Shown: positions 11,711 to 22,250 of the stretch, in pieces
Position numbering within the stretch: position 1 is the first letter of the stretch
How the letters are laid out: every line of letters starts with the position of its first letter
DNA from: Phytoseiulus persimilis
Lineage: Eukaryota > Arthropoda > Arachnida > Mesostigmata > Phytoseiidae
Assembly (NCBI GenBank): GCA_037576195.1
Contig: CM075103.1
Coordinates: 13,950,001-14,014,000 of the forward strand
Direction of reading: 5' to 3'
Length of the DNA stretch: 64,000 nt
Notes under the pieces: model-generated
Told to the model about the DNA's origin: nothing
What the model saw: only the letters and a program-made list of their open reading frames with translations
The model's database searches: none
Program-made: the position numbers and the translations under genes

Positions 11711-11721
11711 GCCCAACTCTG

Positions 11722-11729
11722 GTGGAGAC
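11722..11729. repeat. 8-bp target duplication, right copy (570-bp MITE)
   Basis: GTGGAGAC, identical to 11144-11151, immediately after the CCCAACTCTG end. Confidence 0.85.
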
Positions 11730-14700
11730 CAGCATCCCAGCTGTAACGAGAGCTTCTAAACTCAAGCTATCCGGAGTTGCGGACCAGACTAAGGAGCCAA
11801 TCCTTCCTTGAAGTCATACTTCCGTTGCGATGGAATTCGTTATCACGGGCGTTCCTGAACACCGACCCGAAGACTGGCCAAAAGAAATTAGTTATCACCC
11901 TTTTTTTTGTTGAATGAATTCCCTGTGTTACCAGGATCTTACTGTTCTAACTGAGCGAACCAGAGATCAGGGTTGTCTGGGTGGCCTCCGATGGATTCAA
12001 GACATGCCAATTTACGTTGAGTTCGAAGCAACGGTGAAGAATCATTCAAAGTTCTCATCACAGTCCGGCTCAACTATCTGACGACTGAGAAATGGACATC
12101 CGGGCAGAAGTAAGTGCTGAGTGGAGTCGGCCCGCGGACTTTCCCGAGGAAAACGGTCTTCATCGCTCTGATTGCTTCAGGCAGCCATTCTCCAACAATT
12201 AACTGATCGTTGGAATACTCCTTCATACTTCCAGAATCGGACTTTGCCGATTGCGTCCGAGGGTCACGCTATTGCTCGAAGTTTCTGTCAGTGTACGGCG
12301 GGGAATACAACGGAGGAGAATAATTTGTGGTGATGACGTTTCTAGTCACAGCGGTGTGTTTCATGGCGATATTCTCGCATTATACTCTCCGAGGAGAATT
12401 TTGCAGGATCCTGACATTTGATAGATTTCGACGTCAACGTGTGTATCTCAGCGCTGGATGCACTCCTAGTCGAACGCTCGAATTGTGGGCGCTGTTGCGT
12501 CGATCGAAAAGTCGAGCAAGGAGGTCTTCCCGCGAGATTGATCGACCCACACACAGAAACAAGGTCATGCAATCGAGGTGTATGAGATCCCGAGGATCTC
12601 GCGTCGCGAGTCGCAGAGGAATGAACAAGCTTTCACGTTATTGGAATCGTTATTTCGATCTGTTCTCTGTGAACCCGAGTCCGTCAGAGGCTTGCTGTCT
12701 CGATATCTGAATCTTGTAACCTCGATGGGTAATCCCACCGATTTTTTTCAAAATTTCTCATGGTCATAAGAAGCACGGCTCGGGAGAACGAGCGGAACTC
12801 CTGAGGCGATCGGGAAATGTGGGCCGATTCGAGAACAAAATGAGAGAGGGAGTATTCCGGTACTTCCGCGGTGTCTGGATGAACACGTTCCCCGCTCTGG
12901 TTTCCCTTCCCGCATTGTCGAGGGCTCGTCTAGAGTCGTTAAGGTGAGGGCGCTATCGCGGAAGTTGCGCAACCCCAGCCGAGCTAGAAATGGTTCATGT
13001 CAAATGAAACGTGAACTTATTGCTGATGGAGAAACTTCCGAATCCGAAGTTGCCGCGAGAATACCTCCATTCCGACTCGCTAGCGTCGCTCGACATTCAG
13101 AATAAACTGTTATAAATTCTAACGGAGATTTGCGGGGAGAGGTACGGGTGCACACATCGCGAATTCCGGGAATGGCGACGCTCGCTCCCCGATTATCGAA
13201 CTGACTACCAAAACAAAACGAGAGAACGAGGAAACTCCGATGCCGTACCTCCAGAAGTGCCGCCCGGGTGGGCCGGCCCCCTCACGCTGCGCCTTTTCTT
13301 CCGAATCTTGTTTTACAAGCGATCCAGCGAACGAGAAGATCGCGTGACATTGTGAGCTAACCGACTTCAATTGCATAGCTCAACAATATGAAAGACCCCT
13401 TTGTCGTTGCGCATCGAGCTCTCCAAGATGCTCTCTGATAACCCCAACAGAATCGCCTGGCTGTTCGAGAGAGACGGAAGTCCCGTCCTCTCGAACAGGC
13501 GCCTTATTCCATGGTTTCTCACGAGACGTTTCAGAACGACAAACATACAACTCACAGCCGGCTTGTCCGGGAAACGAGTTTTACTGTTCGGAAGGAGGAA
13601 TCTCGATTGAACCTGAGATAACCGGTTCACCCAGATCCCGGTGCCAATGTCTCACAAATCAACCGAACATGATCTCTTGCCGTCCCACGATCCGGTTGCT
13701 GTAGAACGACTCCAGATTGAAAGCGATCGATACAGTATTAGCGACTCTGGATAACTGAGAGCTCTTCCACGAAAGCAGACTCCGATTCGTGAAGCCCTCC
13801 CTCCGAACTCGCCTCTCGCTGGAAGGGGTTCCCTATTGATGGGAAATCACAACGACGAACCGGAGAGCAAGAGCCCGATGATCGAGTGAATCAGCGATTG
13901 TTCAGCCAAGACGGGGAAGCGGGTGCAGCATCGATCAGGGGATATTCTCATGAGCTCTTCAAGCAAGAGATCCTCCACGCCATAAGTTCCTCGAACGAGC
14001 GGTTTGTTTCATAGAGAGCTCTCCACAATGGGATTTGTCGCAATAGTGAGCCACTCAGACGTTTCTTTTCCTCATATCTACATGAATCTATCAGCTGCAT
14101 GGCGAGACAGGCGTGAATCGGCCACGCAAGCATTAAAAATTTCGCGCACATTTGGGATGTAGAGGAACCTTCCTATGTTCATCCCAAATGAGTCGCCGAG
14201 GTCGTTCACAGCGGATTTTCCGTTGAGATCGCCGGCGTGGAGGAGGAAACACGAGCGCGATCGTTTCCAACTGACCTCCAACGGGATTCGGTCTGATATT
14301 CCCGCCGGGAGGTCCCGCGGGAGGGACTCGAGCAAACGAAGAAGTCTCTCTGATTTCGAATGCTTTTGTTATCGGAGTTCCTTTTATGAAAATTTTCCCG
14401 CTGTGGAAGCGCCAACGTAGACATCTGAGCGGAAACGGCCGAGGTGAGCCGGCAGTGCGCAGGCGGCCAACGACCTGAGATCTGAAGGTCTTATGAAAGG
14501 GAGAAAAAGAGATTTATATTCATGGAGAGTCAGCACTTTTCATCAGTCGGCGAACTGGCTGACAAAGAGTTCGTCGTAGTCCGCTGAGGAGCTTTTAATG
14601 TTCCCGAGTTTGATTAGAGCAGGGGACAAATTTGATTACACGACGCCGAGCGACGTCGAACGAACAACGAGATGGATGACTTGTATTGATGAGTTATAGA

Positions 14701-17201
14701 GGGCCCCACAGACGGTCGGGAGACGGAGTTTTGAGAGATGATATTCCCTGCGCTCGATGCGAGCTCAGCGGAAAGGTTTGATGGCTTCGGCCCGAGCGAG
14801 CGAATCCGGAATACCCGCATCGTGGAGCTCTGGATGAATGTAGACGCGGTCGGAGATGCGTGACTTGCTTTGGAAAATCATCTCGATTCAGTGGGAAATC
14901 CAAATATTATTACCATCGTTCGCTTCGAGTTATGCACACTTCTCTCAATAGACTCGCGCGGAAGAAAAATACGCTTGCTCGTGCAAAGTCAGCCGGTAGC
15001 AATCCAAGACCCGGCGGGGTGGGGGGCGCGCGGGCAGAGGGATCCATAGACTATCGGCTCGACGAACAAGCAACGGAGCTGTATATGCAAATGGATTGAG
15101 CACGCAGTCATACAGCCACAGCGTACATACAGCGACTCCCGCGCGTTCGATTGAACCGACAGGGACGGCCGCTGGGGCTCGCAGGGGTTGCGCTTGTGAC
15201 TTTCGCCGCCGCCGGCTCTGCAAGTCACGCAGCCGCGGAAAAATTTCCGCAAAAGCGACGCATGCAAATCCACGACGAGTTCCATTTTTAGGAGGAACTT
15301 GCCTCCACGCACGAGTGTGGAAGCGAGGAGCCTGATCACAGGTTGGAGTGTGGGGAATCTCCGACCAGACGATGGAAAAAACTGAAGAACGTAGAGGCGG
15401 GGACGGGCGAATGAGGAGAGGGGACTGCATCGCTTCAGCCGGGAAGGGACAGCGGGTATAGCACCGCTGTGTTTTTAAAGCGGCATTCCACGGTAGACGA
15501 GCAATTGCGGCCGGAATGAAGTCGAGAGTTTTATGAAGGTCGCCTCGACCGCACTGCTTCCCGAATTCGCTCTGACCGCAGTCTCGATACTCCTATCGGG
15601 TTATTTCCTGATTCCGCATTCTTGTAGAACTCTCACGGCGGGGCTGCGCGATGCCCACGTAGCCGGGAGATCCTGGGACGCCGGTCGTGGAGATTTCCGG
15701 TGCGGATAAGATCTAGCAATTTCGGAATTCATTCTTTTTTGGGGATCGACTGAAAATTTTCCGGGAAGACCCCCACGAGAAACGGTGTGAGCGGCTTTTT
15801 CATCGGAACACTGAGTCAAAGGGTCATCGCGGAGGTCTGTACCCATGCCGGGCAGTTGTGTCAGCAATGGATGCTCGGGGCGATAGGAGGCGCTATATCA
15901 TGGAATCGGCGTCTAGGAGGGCGCAACGGAGTTCAATCTTCTTCCTCGAGGCCCTCCCAAAGCGGTGGCATTCGACGAGGAAGAGAGAGTCCGTCATTAG
16001 CCAGAGAACCGGATCGAACTACCTCGTTACCCAGGAAAACGCTCATCCTACTCGGAAGTTCCGCGGTTTAGAAGACATGACGGAAATCGGGAGCGGAATA
16101 TCGGATTCGATTGATTCCCGGGAAAAAAATCTTCGGACAGACGCGAGAACTCCATTAGTTGGTTACTTTCTTTATTCAGGAGGACACACACCGGATGATG
16201 AATCGTCGATCTCAACTCGTTGAGGAGCTACTAGAGGAAATGCAAGCTCCAAGGCTCTCAAAACAGCGGGATAAAATGAGAAAGCTTGGCTCCATTCAGA
16301 GTCACAAGATGGTTCGCTCCGGTTGACCCTCTAATGACCGGTCCCTTCTTGTACGTCGAGTCCGATCGAGCCACCTCGAAATCGATGGAATTTGGCATTT
16401 CCTCGACGCCTTCCGAGGAAGTCCCGAATAAAAATGAAGAACACCGCAGCGCTATCCTGATTGCGAATCCCATCCCGACCGCAAAGCACGACCCCCCGTC
16501 TCCGCATTCTCTATTGAGCCCACTTTGATTCCCAAGAAATCTGAGGAACTGGCGAAGTCATTGCCAAAAGAAATCAGCTCCGAAAAATCCCGAGCTGGAA
16601 CACGCTGCAGTACAGCATCGGCGGGCCAAGAATCACGTCGGAATCCCCGCGGGAGAGCTTGTGCACATTTCTGCAAGCTAGAAAGTTCGGGTTGTCGGGC
16701 AATTTACGACAAAAGTTTGCCAACCACACCACGCAATAATGACGCTCGAACGAATGCTCCGAAACAAACATTCGCTCGTACTCCCGCGTCTCCAACTGAG
16801 ATATCCCGTTTGGGCGATTCAAGGGAGACGAAAAACTATGATCTCCATCTCATTCCAGGCCAGTCGGACTTACTTTATCGATCTGACGATCACTTCCCCA
16901 GCGATCTCAAACGGCTCCCGAGAACTTTCCATTCTCCTCGCGAAATCGATGAAATCGAGGATCGAGCTCCATCCAATTGTCCCGGAGTCCGCGAATCTGA
17001 ACGCGGAGAAATCCGCTCGATCCAAATCCAACGGGTTTTCTCTCAAAAACCGTCCGTTGGTGAAGGACGAGGAAAGGTGAGGGGGGCCCTCCTCGCCGCT
17101 GAACAGTCTCAGCTAGAATGAGGCATGCCATCTGCGTCATATCCTACTCAAACACACAGCTCCTACTGTGAAGGCTCGTGGTACTTCTCTCTCGCCATAA
17201 T
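11730..17201. other. Anonymous sequence with one hairpin
   Basis: No gene was recognised. A 198-codon plus-strand frame (16525-17121) is rich in Ser, Arg, Glu and Lys and begins at a TTG. It overlaps another 113-codon frame and has no recognisable domain. The segment at about 14960-15300 is GC-rich without a supported gene. A hairpin at 13461 is listed separately. Confidence 0.45.
13461..13498. repeat. Short strong hairpin
   Basis: CTGTTCGAGAGAGACGG at 13461 pairs with CCGTCCTCTCGAACAG ending at 13498, with one unpaired base and a loop of about 6 nt. There is no T-run or gene context that would make it a terminator, and no known RNA family was recognised. Confidence 0.6.
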
Positions 17202-17465
17202 TTACCGCGGTATCGACGGTTTTCTCTGCTGATTCATTAAATCTAATGAAAGACAGAAACAGTCGCAGTCATCTGTTAGACTCCGTATCTGACTGACGAC
17301 TCCGGTCCGCTTCGTTTCCAGATCATCGGCGTAATTATGACTCCCGTACAATCGGTTCTTTTCCTGTCTGTTGGGCGCGCAGTCGCACAGGCTGCTGATG
17401 AGATTATCGGTCAGAAGTGCTCCATAAATATCAAACAATGCGCTGGTGTGCTGTTCAAAGTGTAA
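17202..17465 (-). pseudogene. Probable non-LTR reverse-transcriptase relic
   Basis: On the minus strand an open frame contains LFDIYGALLTDNL, then 30 residues after LFDIY the motif YADD, and 30 residues after that DLMN followed by QQRKPS. Non-LTR reverse transcriptases have the same order and almost the same spacing: an LFNLY-type block, the catalytic YADD box, then a GLKLN..K block. The two aspartates of YADD are intact. The stretch upstream lacks the expected QG..LSP signature and the frame ends at a stop right after the third block, so this is at most a decayed fragment. The RTE or CR1-like groups fit the spacing best. The main alternative is a chance YADD in an open frame. Confidence 0.4.
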
Positions 17466-18696
17466 TATTGCCGCGCTGGGTTCGTTGCCTGTTCCGGATG
17501 GAAAGCAATCGTCTGGAAGGAATGGCTTCTATTGTTCGCGATGGACGTCCCTAGGTTCCCGCGTTGAGTTTGTGCGTTCATCCACGCGGAGCTCGCTTCG
17601 GGAAGTCTTTTCCGAGTTCCCGGAGAAAAAACTGTAACAACAGACGGCTACGGCTTTTCGCCGATGCCGAGTTCCGGAACGCCTGCGCTGAGTATTTGTT
17701 CAAGAAACTCCGGAACGAGGCCGTGCTGTTCCCAGATTGGATCACGGTTTCGATTCTTGCTAGAATGGAGTGTCGAGCAACTGGATTTATGCGAAATCCG
17801 ATTGAATTGAGGTGATCCCGGGCTTTTTGAACGATTTCGACCGCTGACAACGTCAGATGGTTAGGTGAGGAGCCTGATGCTCACACTCCACTCCGTGAGT
17901 TGCCTCGCTCAGAGCATGACGCACCAACACGGCAACTCGTCTCTAATTCCGAAGCAGAAGAATATAACTGCTATGCCCGAGCAGAGCGAGTATTCAAGAT
18001 CGATTGCATTCGGAATAGGGGAATTGTCGGGACCGGTCCGGGAGAGTGCACTCCCGTTTTCCCACAATTTTTCCCACGACGATTGAGGAATGGACAGTTG
18101 CTTGTAAGGCTTCCGTTTCCAGGTTGATAACTTGTCAAGGCTGTTGTCAACGATGGACTCCGGGCTCCGACTCCCCGCTTCCATTCGGGCGTAGTGGTCG
18201 TCGTAAGCTCAGGAAAGACTGTGCCAAGGGTAGTCATTGTTATTCCAAGGGTACATTCGGCGACTTCGGCTTGTTCTGCTCTTTCATGATGCTTCCTTGA
18301 GAACAACTGCGATGTGCTCGTCTCGATTCTCCCTCGAGGAAAGTATCGTTCGAAACAACGAGCTTGTTTCAACATGACTCCATTTAGAAGCGTCTCGGAG
18401 TCTCAGCCCTCTGTCCAAGTTCTCCAGTCGACGGGGCCAATAGTTGGAGAAGCACGATAACGGAGTTTATTTCGAGGTCGACGATTCCTGTTCAGAACCA
18501 GCGAGACCTCTCCGGGGAAACGTGAGAGAGCGAGAGAACATTTCGTTGTGTTTCGCGAGCACCGAAGATACGGAGAACATAGCCCGTCGCACAAAGGCGC
18601 GTCACCAGGAACTCAGTGAGTTTCCTACATGCTCCCCAAACTCCGATGGCATCCGAAATCTGAGAGCTTACAGAGGGGCTGAAGTCTCGATATGCG

Positions 18697-18714
18697 AATC
18701 AATCAATCAATCAA
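18697..18714. repeat. AATC microsatellite
   Basis: Four and a half tandem AATC units. Confidence 0.85.
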
Positions 18715-19192
18715 CATTGCTTAAAGAACTGCCGTTACCTTGTTCTCTCCTTCCTTTATTCGAAGAGCCTCAATTTCGCTAATATATTTGGCATCTCCAT
18801 TCAGAATGCTTCTCCCCTTGCGTCCTCATATAATTGTGATGATCGTCCTTCTCTTGCCAAAATGACAACGGGTTCCGCATGCGTCATTTGATCGACGATT
18901 TCCGGGAACTTCACGGCTCCATGTTGACTCTAGATCAGTCTCTGAAATAGTGGGAGACGGCCGAGTTTCGATGCCTGGCCCCTCACACGCTCGCACTCAC
19001 TTCTTGTCTGCCCAAGGAATTCTGAATGCGGTTCATACCATCAGATCTGAGAGCCCCAACAGAGTCTGTCCAGATTTGGGCTCGAACAAACGCTTGTTTG
19101 TTATGTGAACGAAACACGTTGTGGCGGCTTCACGTTATCAGTTTCGGTTGGCGCTCTTCCTCTCTGAAGCATTCGGAAGTCGAGACCGTCAG

Positions 19193-19215
19193 GGTAACCT
19201 TTTCCGAAGGTTACC
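19193..19215. repeat. 9-bp hairpin
   Basis: GGTAACCTT and AAGGTTACC are exact reverse complements separated by a 5-nt loop (TTCCG). No associated gene was recognised. Confidence 0.7.
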
Positions 19216-19430
19216 ATAGCCATCATTTGAGCATGGGAAAATTTCAGTCAAAAAATTTGGGCCCGGCCAAACGTTCTTCTAGAAACACCGCTCTAGATGA
19301 TAAGATTGGGCGGACAGCGCGGCCACTTTTTCCTTTCTCAGGGAGCAGTGAATTTACTGTCTGAGGCGAGAGCCGAGCCTCGTCCTGACCATGCGCGCTC
19401 ATAGACGATCTTCTTATCCCGTTTGCTCGC

Positions 19431-19446
19431 GGTTTGTATACAAACC
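19431..19446. repeat. 16-bp perfect palindrome
   Basis: GGTTTGTATACAAACC reads the same on both strands. It could be a protein-binding site or chance. Confidence 0.7.
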
Positions 19447-20439
19447 CCGTATTGATCGAACGCATTGCCCAGCTCTCTGATCCGTGCCTCCCCAGAAATA
19501 AATGCAAAGGGAATGAGTTCCAGGTCAGATCCCAACGAGAGAGACTCAATTCGTTGGTACGCTTGACTCCGCGCCTTAACTGTCGGCATACAGTGGTCCC
19601 TTACAAATCTGTGCCGCACGGAATTGACTCAATCGAGGAGCCGCGTCCCACTCTCGAATATTCGTTGAGAAGTCTCTCAATCCTATTTGAATGACTGGTG
19701 ACAACAATGCTAAAGGTCTGGATACCAGCACAAACTTCGTTCATTCTTCCAATGGCTACACTCGCGTGAGCGCTATGGTACCATGCAGGAGGGTAATTGT
19801 GGGCACGCGGGCAAGCAGTGTGATCCCAGGAATCTGTGCCTCGGAAATATCACTGTCGACCCACATGTCGAAAAACTTCCTGGTTCGGTTGAATCGCTCG
19901 AGCTCTCTGATGCCTGCGCGCTCCACTACACGATCTAGACTTAGTTGTAGTCCTCTTCCAGCTGCCTCTGATCGTTTCCTGGAGAAACCCTTCTCCACTT
20001 CCCCAACCACGTTTGTTCACCAGCAACCACCGGAAAAGCTCCGACATGTTCCAATATCCTTATGGACAGTCCTTCTGTTTTTCACTCGAATTCGTCTGAG
20101 CTGAGAAATTTCCGATGAGGTGTGAGAGAGAGTGTCGCACAGATCGACGTTCATTTGGCCTGTAATGATCACAATATTCTCCCGACTCTGAGCGGCGTCA
20201 TCTCTTTCGGCTCGCCCCAACAGAGTCCTCAAAGTGCGGAAATGTGTCTCTCGAAACCAGAACACGGCCGGAAGATAACAGCTAGACAACTTTGGAAGAG
20301 CAGGAAATAACGGTCAGATTCGAATAAACGAGCGACATCAACAGAAACGTATTCCCACGCCTGTGAGCAGTTGCCTCGTCCCATTCCTCGACGTAGTACT
20401 AACACAGACAGCCAACACTATCTTCGCCTGCTTCGAGTG

Positions 20440-20815
20440 GCCTGAGGTTGAATTGCCGGCCGGACTCAGTGCGGCTGCTGCTGGACGTTGACGTTGTTGT
20501 CATGAGCGTCACATGAGCGAACGTGCGAGTAATGGCGGCTACCCAGCACGAATGTGGTTGAATTTGCAGTCATTATGATATCCACGCTGGAAGGCACCGC
20601 ATAAAACAAGATTATTACACATATCTTCCAAAGGACATTAGCGTCCGGCTCGTCCAGCGGGCTCGGCAGCAGTGTGCCTCGCCGACCGCTCCGCGAAGCT
20701 GAGGGAATTATTGAGGAGGGAAAAAGCGTAACGAGGCTAACGCACACAAACAGAGTTGAATGAGTAGGTTACCAGCGGACTCGGGAGAGTGGACGGGCCG
20801 GTGATAGAGGGCCTG
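20440..20815 (+). promoter_or_regulatory. Possible upstream regulatory region
   Basis: This stretch differs in texture from its surroundings: it mixes AT-rich sites (GTCATTATGATATCC, GCATAAAACAAGATTATTAC) with GC-rich runs, and contains a TCATGAGCGTCACATGAGCG near-repeat. It lies directly before the exon-like segment at 20816. The assignment is by context only; no core promoter element was identified. Confidence 0.2.
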
Positions 20816-20933
20816 ATGACGGGCGGTTTCTTCCGGTCGCTGAAAACCTTCGTGCGCAACATGTTCCCCCCGGGGTACACTCACAATAAAAACGATTCGG
20901 GTGTCTTCATTACAATCTTCTGTTTGCTGCTCT
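20816..20933 (+). CDS. Candidate 5' coding exon, unknown protein
   Basis: From the ATG at 20816 a frame runs 39 codons to a strong splice-donor match, CT|GTGAGT, at 20934. Most of its codons end in G or C until about 20880, unlike nearby frames. The peptide starts MTGGFFRSLKTFVRNMF, continues through PPGYTHNKND, and ends in a hydrophobic run (GVFITIFCLLL). An acceptor-like TGCGCTGCAG ends at 20980, only 47 bp on. Joining there keeps the frame open to 21222, but that second part has less codon bias. No homologue was recognised. It could be the first exon of a membrane or secreted protein, a relic, or chance. Confidence 0.25.
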
Positions 20934-20980
20934 GTGAGTGACGTATGTGTGTCTGCAATTGACTGCTATATGCGCTGCAG

Positions 20981-22165
20981 GCCTTGGCTTCTCACAAGTT
21001 CTCGCTTCCCCAGCTAGTCATTCGATTTCCTCGACTTGCGCGCGTGGCTCACTCGAATTTCCACCAAGCCCCCTCATTCTCTTCATCGGACTCCGCTCAG
21101 AACGCCGCATATCTTCGGAAACGAGGAATCCGAGAGGCCAGGTCAAGTTGCGAGAAGCTTCCGCGACATCCTGGAGTTCGAGAAATTCGATAAAACTGCT
21201 TTCATCCCTGTGGAAGGTCTTATAACACGGTAGTTTTCGGGTCCCGGAGCGAAAACTCGACTGCTTTGTTTAGGAGACTCCGACGACAGAAACAACTCGG
21301 GAAACATTAAGCTCACTGTAGCTGGCGATGATGATTAGGACGACGGAGAGGAGAAACAAGAGGAGAGCGAGGCTGTTGCCGACCGGCCGGCGCTCTAATG
21401 ACAGGGCGTTTTTACGGACCGATCGGAACGGCGAGGACCTCATTCGCCTCGGCGAGGGCGGCGCTGAAGTTTTGCCTAAACTCGCTCAGTATTCCCGCGC
21501 ACAGCGCTGTTTGGTGTCATTAGCCGCGCGGGCTTGTTTTTGTCGGTTATTTTCGCCCACTAAATTGTTGCGTTCACGGCTGAGTCTCTCTTCCTACTGT
21601 CACCGTGATTTGATCGACTCTCAGCCAAAAATCAATTATTCTGAAGAATGTTACCGTCGGCGGTGTTAGTTGTTCGTTGCGCAAAACCCTCAATTCGCAT
21701 ACGGCAACAGGCGGATCGGAGACCTTGAGCTCGGCTAGTGAGAAATAGCGAGTAAGCCCCATTCCTTCCATTTTTTTCTGGTTTTCGGAGGTATTCGAAA
21801 GTCCGAGATTCCGATTCTTCTTCTCGGACTGGTCGCAGGAAGAATTCATTGAAAGATGGAGAGGAGAGAGCCCTGCAGACCCTATTTACCGCAGTCACTG
21901 GTCTCTTACTATACTGATAATGGTTCCTAATATTGAAAATATTGAGAGTATTCAGTTTCTGCGGTGTCTTAGATCTGAGAACGGCTCAAGGACTGATGCT
22001 GTCTGACTCTGAGACGAACCCAGGGGACGAGATGGCCTTGTATAATGATCAAAACGAAAAGAATCATGTTGTGACATCGTTTGCTCGAGCCAGTGATTCT
22101 CGAATTCTTCAGACCCATCGCCCCCCGGGACGTCGGCCGCGGACCCCGCATTAACCCCATGACCC
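20981..22165. other. Anonymous sequence
   Basis: Contains the possible continuation of the 20816 exon (to 21222) and a GC-rich patch at about 21300-21560. Otherwise nothing was recognised. Confidence 0.4.
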
Positions 22166-22250
22166 CAAAAAGTATGATGAGATCGACCGCGCAATCGCCT
22201 GCGTAGCCCCCGCAAATTATGGTCAGATCGGCCCGGAATCACCTCGGTCG
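22166..22250 (-). repeat. Two units of the 44-46 bp repeat
   Basis: AGTATGATGAGATCGACCGC at about 22171 and ATTATGGTCAGATCGGCCCG at about 22217 are copies of one unit, 46 bp apart. They match, in reverse orientation, the GATCGATCTGACCATACTT core of the array at 46.6 kb, and in the same orientation the segment at about 11545 inside the hAT MITE. Confidence 0.6.

Larger units (their letters stand above)
11152..11721. mobile_element. hAT-type MITE, 570 bp
   Basis: The element starts CAGAGTTGGGCAGATTCGAA and ends with the exact reverse complement. It is bounded by an exact 8-bp duplication, GTGGAGAC. CAGNGTTGGGC-like ends with 8-bp duplications are typical of hAT transposons. It encodes no transposase. 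Its structure is almost a full palindrome: outer arrays of GATTCGAATC on both sides (left about 11165-11380, right about 11588-11710), then a pair of inner segments carrying TCGGCTTAG / CTAAGCCGA, and a 42-bp perfect hairpin at the centre. Arrays of a short palindromic motif near the ends are the kind of place where hAT transposases bind, which is an inference here. The central part is built from units of the 44-46 bp repeat also found at 22.2 and 46.6 kb. Confidence 0.88.
17470..20439. other. Anonymous sequence
   Basis: No gene was recognised; short frames only. Two small palindromic sites and an AATC microsatellite are listed separately. Confidence 0.5.

Noticed and set aside
16525-17121. 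198-codon plus-strand frame with charged composition
   Set aside because: Starts at TTG, overlaps a second frame of 113 codons, no known domain and no repeat elsewhere in the window.
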